Assembly (NCBI GenBank): GCA_030625445.1
Contig: DAOUQU010000010.1
Coordinates: 1-17,092, forward strand
Direction of reading: 5' to 3'
DNA from: Gammaproteobacteria bacterium
GTDB taxonomy: Bacteria; Pseudomonadota; Gammaproteobacteria; Chromatiales; Chromatiaceae
Length of the DNA stretch: 17,092 nt
This document shows, piece after piece, positions 13,530 to 17,092 of the stretch (its first letter is position 1; each line of letters begins with the position of its first letter). Made by a program: the position numbers and the translations under genes. A model generated the notes under the pieces. That model was not told the DNA's origin and searched no databases. It saw nothing but the letters and a program-made list of their open reading frames with translations.

Positions 13530-13862
13530 TTAGTCGTCCGCTACTGCGACGGTAATGTGGCTGCTACGCTTGAGAATACGACTTGCCCGTCCCTTTGCAC
13601 GCGCACGAATCCTTTTCATGGTTGGTCCCTCATCGATACAGATCGTTTTTACAGTCAGCTCATCGATATCAGCTCCTTCATTGTTTTCTGCATTCGCAAT
13701 CGCAGAATCAAGAACCTTTTTTATCAGCACAGCACCTTTTTTCTTGCTGAATATGAGCACATTGAGCGCCTCTTCAACCGGCAATCCACGGATCTGATCA
13801 GCGACCAGACGCCCCTTCTGCGCAGAAATTCGTGCATAGCGATGTTTAGCTACAGCCTGCAT
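13530..13862 (-). CDS. rplV: 50S ribosomal protein L22
   Basis: L22 contacts all domains of 23S rRNA, and its long beta-hairpin lines the nascent-peptide exit tunnel, where erythromycin-resistance changes occur. The 110-residue product equals the E. coli length. It has the N-terminal YARISAQKGRLVADQIRGLP, a central helix LDSAIANAENNEG, and the tunnel hairpin EGPTMKRIRARAKGRASRIL at about 78-97. No deletion or insertion is visible in the hairpin. It lies 11 bases after rpsS. Confidence 0.99.
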   Translation of the reverse strand: MQAVAKHRYARISAQKGRLVADQIRGLPVEEALNVLIFSKKKGAVLIKKVLDSAIANAENNEGADIDELTVKTICIDEGPTMKRIRARAKGRASRILKRSSHITVAVADD

Positions 13863-13873
13863 CTCTCTCTCCG

Positions 13874-14146
13874 TTACTTTGCTTTCTTGTCAGCCACATG
13901 TCCACGGTAAGTGCGCGTCAGAGCGAATTCACCGAGCTTGTGGCCAACCATGTTTTCGTTAATCAGGACCGGAACATGCTGCCGGCCATTATGAATTCCT
14001 ATTGTCAGACCAACCATATCCGGACTGACCATGGAACGCCGCGACCACGTCTTGATCGGGCGTCGATCATTTGCTGCCGCAGCTGCCGCCACCTTTTTTT
14101 CAAGATGGTGATCGATAAAGGGACCTTTATGAACCGAACGTGGCAT
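13874..14146 (-). CDS. rpsS: 30S ribosomal protein S19
   Basis: S19 sits in the small-subunit head in complex with S13 and bridges to the 50S. The 90-residue product begins MPRSVHKGPFIDHHLEKKV, contains KTWSRRSMVSPDMVGLTIGI and HNGRQHVPVLINENMVGHKL, and ends GEFALTRTYRGHVADKKAK. Length is close to the 92 of E. coli. An alanine-rich run AAAAAA (residues 20-25) replaces the more polar E. coli segment. It lies 13 bases after rplB. Confidence 0.99.
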   Translation of the reverse strand: MPRSVHKGPFIDHHLEKKVAAAAAANDRRPIKTWSRRSMVSPDMVGLTIGIHNGRQHVPVLINENMVGHKLGEFALTRTYRGHVADKKAK

Positions 14147-14159
14147 TTCTCTACCTCAA

Positions 14160-14987
14160 TTATTTACGACGACGATCGCGCACGATCATCTTGTCGGTAC
14201 GTTTATTACTGCGTGTCTTGTAACCTTTGGTCGGCACACCCCAGGGGCTGACAGGATGCCGGCCGCCTGATGTCCTTCCCTCGCCACCGCCATGTGGATG
14301 ATCGACGGGATTCATCGCCACACCACGCACGGTCGGGCGAACTCCGCGCCAGCGCTTGGCGCCGGCTTTTCCCAGGGAACGCAGGCTGTGTTCGCCATTG
14401 CTGACTTCACCAAGCACGGCGCGGCACCTGGCCGGAATTTTGCGCATCTCGCCTGAGCGCAGACGCAGGGTTGCATACTCACCTTCACGTGCAACCAGCT
14501 GCGCAGATGTACCGGCACTGCGCGCAATTTGCGCACCTTTGCCAGGCTTCATCTCGATACAGTGGACGACGCTGCCCATCGGCATGTTGCGCAGCGGCAT
14601 GCAGTTACCGGCTGAGATCGGTGCTTCACGTCCTGAAACAACAGTGGCGCCCGCAATCAAACCTTTTGGTGCGATGATGTAGGTGCGCGCACCGTCAGCA
14701 TATTTCAGCAGCGCAATGTAAGCCGTACGGTTTGGGTCGTACTCGATGCGCTCAACTGTCGCAGGCACACTCTCTTTATTGCGTTTGAAATCAATGACGC
14801 GATAACGCTGTTTGTGTCCTCCACCACGATGGCGCGATGTGATGCGGCCATTATTGTTACGCCCGCCTGTTTTGGTCTTTTTTTCAACCAGTGGTTCGTA
14901 GGGACCACCTTTATGCAGGTCAGGTTTAACGACATTAACAACAAAGCGGCGCCCTGGTGATGTCGGTTTTGATTTTACAATTGCCAT
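14160..14987 (-). CDS. rplB: 50S ribosomal protein L2
   Basis: L2 is among the most conserved ribosomal proteins; it is needed for subunit association and supports the peptidyl transferase centre. The 275-residue product (273 in E. coli) has the N-terminal OB-fold region with NNNGRITSRHRGGGHKQRYR, a central SH3-like domain, and the signature MNPVDHPHGGGEGR at 225-238. His230 corresponds to His229 of E. coli, implicated in the activity of the centre. It ends with TRSNKRTDKMIVRDRRRK. The 67-base gap before it is unusually long for this operon and carries three tandem 10-base units; the ribosome binding site is weak. Confidence 0.99.
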   Translation of the reverse strand: MAIVKSKPTSPGRRFVVNVVKPDLHKGGPYEPLVEKKTKTGGRNNNGRITSRHRGGGHKQRYRVIDFKRNKESVPATVERIEYDPNRTAYIALLKYADGARTYIIAPKGLIAGATVVSGREAPISAGNCMPLRNMPMGSVVHCIEMKPGKGAQIARSAGTSAQLVAREGEYATLRLRSGEMRKIPARCRAVLGEVSNGEHSLRSLGKAGAKRWRGVRPTVRGVAMNPVDHPHGGGEGRTSGGRHPVSPWGVPTKGYKTRSNKRTDKMIVRDRRRK

Positions 14988-15000
14988 GTTTGCAACTCGT

Positions 15001-15030
15001 TAATTCAGCTCAATTCAGCTTAATTCAATA
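15001..15030. repeat. Three tandem 10-base units upstream of rplB
   Basis: TAATTCAGCT, CAATTCAGCT and TAATTCAATA follow each other without spacers between rplW and rplB. The first two differ at one base; the third keeps the seven-base AATTCA-containing start. They end 13 bases before the rplB ATG and so lie in the leader of that gene on the minus strand. They may be slippage products; no function is evident. Confidence 0.65.
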
Positions 15031-15054
15031 TTTGGGATCAATGGTCAATCAGAC

Positions 15055-15348
15055 TCATGCGCCCGGCATAAGATCGATGTCCTGGCCTTCTTTCAATCGA
15101 ACGTAGGCCTTTCTCCAGTCGGAGCGCTTGCCCTGCATTTGCCCGAAACGTTTGCTCTTGCCTTTGACATTGAGGACGTGAACACTCTCGACATCGACAT
15201 CGAACATCAGCTCGACCGCACGCCGGATCTCAGGTTTCGTTGCATCGGAAGCGACACGAAAAATCACCTGATTTGATTCAGCAACATTTGCGCTCTTTTC
15301 AGAGACAACGCCACCTAATAAAACTTTCATCAAACGCTCTTTATTCAT
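15055..15348 (-). CDS. rplW: 50S ribosomal protein L23
   Basis: L23 lies at the peptide exit and is the main docking site for trigger factor and signal recognition particle. The 97-residue product starts MNKERLMKVLLGGVVSEKS and has FRVASDATKPEIRRAVELMF followed by DVDVESVHVLNVKGKSKRFG. It ends with KRSDWRKAYVRLKEGQDIDL. The ATG overlaps the rplD stop in ATGA (15345-15348), indicating coupled translation. Length is normal (100 in E. coli). Confidence 0.99.
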   Translation of the reverse strand: MNKERLMKVLLGGVVSEKSANVAESNQVIFRVASDATKPEIRRAVELMFDVDVESVHVLNVKGKSKRFGQMQGKRSDWRKAYVRLKEGQDIDLMPGA

Positions 15349-15947
15349 GAGAGACGCTCCTCGATCTTTTTCAGTGCAGCGGAAGTGATGACAATCTTGT
15401 CAAATGCAATCAGACTTGCCGGATCGATGTCACTGCTGTCACGAACATCGACATTGTAGAGGTTGCGAGATGCCAGAATCAGGTTCTCATCAAGATCTGC
15501 AACAATAATCAGCGTATCCTTGACATCCAGCTGCTTCAGCTTGCTGGTAATCTCCCTGGTCTTAGGCGCATCGATAGCAAATTCATCAACGACCAGCAGG
15601 CGATCCTGACGTACCAGTTCTGAGAGAATTGAACGGATCGCACCGCTATACATCTTACGATTCACTTTTTGTGAAAAATCACGTGGCGATGCCGCGAAAG
15701 TGACGCCACCGGAGCGCCAGATCGGACTGCTTGAGGTGCCGGCACGCGCGCGGCCAGTTCCCTTTTGACGCCAGGGCTTGGCACCGCCGCCCCTTACCTG
15801 GGCTCTGGTTTTTTGCGCCTTGGTTCCGGAACGAGCGCCGTTATAGTAGGCTTTGACAACCTGGTGAACCAGCGCCTCGTTATAATCAACACCGAACACC
15901 TGGTCCGAGACATCAATTGAACTGCCATTTTGTAGTGTCAGGTTCAT
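15345..15947 (-). CDS. rplD: 50S ribosomal protein L4
   Basis: L4 stabilises 23S rRNA, its extended loop lines the exit tunnel, and in E. coli it represses the S10 operon at transcription and translation. I choose the ATG ending at 15947 because AAGGG at the end of rplC then lies about nine bases upstream, and the protein (MNLTLQNGSS, 200 residues) aligns with the 201-residue E. coli form. An in-frame ATG ending at 15953, sharing its A with the rplC TGA stop, is the alternative. The tunnel loop contains GGGAKPWRQKGTGRARAG, and the C-terminal part NLYNVDVRDSSDIDPASLIA. The S10-leader target of L4 would lie outside this window. Confidence 0.97.
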   Translation of the reverse strand: MNLTLQNGSSIDVSDQVFGVDYNEALVHQVVKAYYNGARSGTKAQKTRAQVRGGGAKPWRQKGTGRARAGTSSSPIWRSGGVTFAASPRDFSQKVNRKMYSGAIRSILSELVRQDRLLVVDEFAIDAPKTREITSKLKQLDVKDTLIIVADLDENLILASRNLYNVDVRDSSDIDPASLIAFDKIVITSAALKKIEERLS

Positions 15948-15952
15948 AATCA

Positions 15953-16603
15953 TCAACCCTTGTGTTTCATTTTAACCGCAGGCGTGATAATCACATCACC
16001 ACCTTTGGAACCTGGAACAGCGCCCTTCACCAGAAGCAGGTTTCTCTCTGCATCGACACGCACAATCTCAAGATTCTGCACTGTACGCTTCACATTACCC
16101 ATGTGACCCGCCATCTTCTTTCCCTTGAAGACACGACCTGGAGTCTGGCACTGGCCAATTGATCCGGGGGCGCGATGAGAGAGGGAGTTGCCGTGAGTAG
16201 CACGTTGCATTGCAAAATGATGGCGCTTTACGACACCGGCAAAACCGGCGCCCTTGCTGGTACCCTGCACATCAACGACCTGTCCCTCTTCAAATAGAGC
16301 GACTGTAATCTCGCTGCCCACTTCCGGAATCTCACCTTCATGTTCATCGAGGCGGAATTCACACAGACTGCTTCCAGCTTCGACACCTGCCTTCGCATGG
16401 TGGCCTGCCGTTGGCTTGTTAACACGTGATGCCTTGCGGCTTCCGACTGCAACCTGAATCGCAGCATATCCGTCAACCTCAGCCGTGCGCACCTGCGCAA
16501 CACGATTGGGAGTTGCCTCGATCACAGTGACCGGTATGGAGACGCCATCTTCAGTAAAGATGCGGCTCATACCTACTTTATGTCCTACGATACCCATCGT
16601 CAT
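15953..16603 (-). CDS. rplC: 50S ribosomal protein L3
   Basis: L3 is an early assembly protein whose extended loop reaches toward the peptidyl transferase centre. The 216-residue product has GHKVGMSRIFTEDGVSIPVT near the start. The central extension FAMQRATHGNSLSHRAPGSI leads into GQCQTPGRVFKGKKMAGHMG. Gln153 in GQCQ aligns with Gln150 of E. coli, the residue methylated by PrmB. The first ATG is favoured over the one two codons later because GGAG lies 7 bases before it. It follows rpsJ by 11 bases. Confidence 0.98.
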   Translation of the reverse strand: MTMGIVGHKVGMSRIFTEDGVSIPVTVIEATPNRVAQVRTAEVDGYAAIQVAVGSRKASRVNKPTAGHHAKAGVEAGSSLCEFRLDEHEGEIPEVGSEITVALFEEGQVVDVQGTSKGAGFAGVVKRHHFAMQRATHGNSLSHRAPGSIGQCQTPGRVFKGKKMAGHMGNVKRTVQNLEIVRVDAERNLLLVKGAVPGSKGGDVIITPAVKMKHKG

Positions 16604-16614
16604 GATCTCTCTCC

Positions 16615-16929
16615 CTAGTTCAGCTTGATCTGGACATCGACACCAGCGGCCAGATCCAGCTTCATCAAAGAATCCACGGTCTTGTCACTTGGCTCGACGA
16701 TCTCAAGCAGACGCTTGTGGGTGCGGATTTCATACTGATCACGCGCATCCTTATTGACGTGCGGTGAAATCAGTATGGTGTAACGCTCTTTTTTAGTCGG
16801 CAATGGAATTGGACCTTTGACGACAGAGCCGGTGCGTTTTGCTGTTTCCACAATTTCGCGTGCCGACTGATCAATCAGACGATGATCAAACGACTTCAAG
16901 CGAATCCGGATTCTCTGACCTGTTGACAT
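16615..16929 (-). CDS. rpsJ: 30S ribosomal protein S10 (NusE)
   Basis: S10 is a small-subunit head protein and, as NusE, joins NusB in transcription antitermination and NusG in transcription-translation coupling. The 104-residue product begins MSTGQRIRIRLKSFDHRLID and has the signature TGSVVKGPIPLPTKKERYTI. The rRNA-penetrating loop around SPHVNKDARDQYEIRTHKRL is intact. It starts 6 bases after the tuf stop, so no room exists for an S10-type leader between them. An AAGAG overlapping the tuf stop region probably serves as the ribosome binding site. Confidence 0.99.
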   Translation of the reverse strand: MSTGQRIRIRLKSFDHRLIDQSAREIVETAKRTGSVVKGPIPLPTKKERYTILISPHVNKDARDQYEIRTHKRLLEIVEPSDKTVDSLMKLDLAAGVDVQIKLN

Positions 16930-16935
16930 GACTCT

Positions 16936-17092
16936 TTACTCGATGATTTTAGATACAACACCGGCGCCGACGGTACGGCCGCCTTCACGAATCGCGAAAC
17001 GCAGTCCCTCTTCCATCGCAATCGGGTTGATCATGGTTACTGTCATTTTGACGTTATCGCCCGGCATCACCATCTCTACACCTTCCGGCAAC
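16936..17092 (-). CDS. tuf: Elongation factor Tu (3' end only, cut by the right edge)
   Basis: EF-Tu delivers aminoacyl-tRNA to the ribosome. Only the last 51 codons are present, reading LPEGVEMVMPGDNVKMTVTM and ending RFAIREGGRTVGAGVVSKII with a final Glu before TAA. This is the third beta-barrel domain, and the C-terminus is typical of proteobacterial EF-Tu. It lies directly upstream of rpsJ with 6 bases between, so the str-type tuf and the S10 group appear joined. Whether this is one of two tuf copies cannot be seen. Confidence 0.97.
   Translation of the reverse strand, partial: LPEGVEMVMPGDNVKMTVTMINPIAMEEGLRFAIREGGRTVGAGVVSKIIE

Noticed and set aside
15020..15048. A TTGACC ... AATTAA promoter-like pair before rplB on the minus strand
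   Set aside because: The -10 matches the consensus poorly at 17-base spacing, and adjacent low-complexity AATTCA repeats make chance matches likely.
1..17092. rRNA, tRNA, CRISPR arrays, insertion sequences, phage or defence genes
   Set aside because: Both strands were read for these; none was seen. Nearly all sequence is accounted for by conserved ribosomal genes and the two export genes.

Overview
The window looks like chromosomal DNA of a gammaproteobacterium. The ribosomal-protein order (tuf-S10-spc-alpha, with rpmJ between secY and rpsM and rplQ after rpoA) matches the Escherichia coli arrangement gene for gene, with no adk, infA or map inserted, and the proteins resemble E. coli counterparts along their length. 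The species cannot be named from the sequence alone.

Layout. Positions 1-1049 (minus strand) hold the 5' part of a TolC-family outer-membrane efflux gene that runs off the left edge. Positions 1165-2961 (plus strand) hold a complete type-1 exporter-like ABC transporter with fused membrane and ATPase domains, divergent from the TolC gene. A stretch of degenerate short repeats and a symmetrical bidirectional terminator (about 2962-3083) separate it from the convergent ribosomal block. From 3105 to the right edge everything is on the minus strand. In transcription order (right to left) the genes are: tuf (3' end only), S10 genes rpsJ rplC rplD rplW rplB rpsS rplV rpsC rplP rpmC rpsQ; spc genes rplN rplX rplE rpsN rpsH rplF rplR rpsE rpmD rplO secY rpmJ; alpha genes rpsM rpsK rpsD rpoA rplQ.

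How it works together. The block encodes 26 ribosomal proteins of both subunits, the RNA polymerase alpha subunit, the SecY translocon core and part of EF-Tu. Most genes are 1-30 bases apart or overlap by 1-4 bases, which suggests co-transcription and translational coupling. Four wider gaps carry structure. The 75-base rpmJ-rpsM gap contains what appears to be the S4-responsive alpha-operon pseudoknot. The 144-base rpsN-rpsH gap has a promoter-like element with a perfect TATAAT, a dyad and a small hairpin. The 195-base rpoA-rplQ gap contains a palindromic repeat typical of dispersed intergenic elements. The 67-base rplW-rplB gap contains three 10-base tandem units.

I see no sign of a novel system: no phage, CRISPR, toxin, defence or transposase genes. 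The observations worth checking are regulatory or repeat features in the intergenic gaps. No gene-free stretch exceeds 200 bases.
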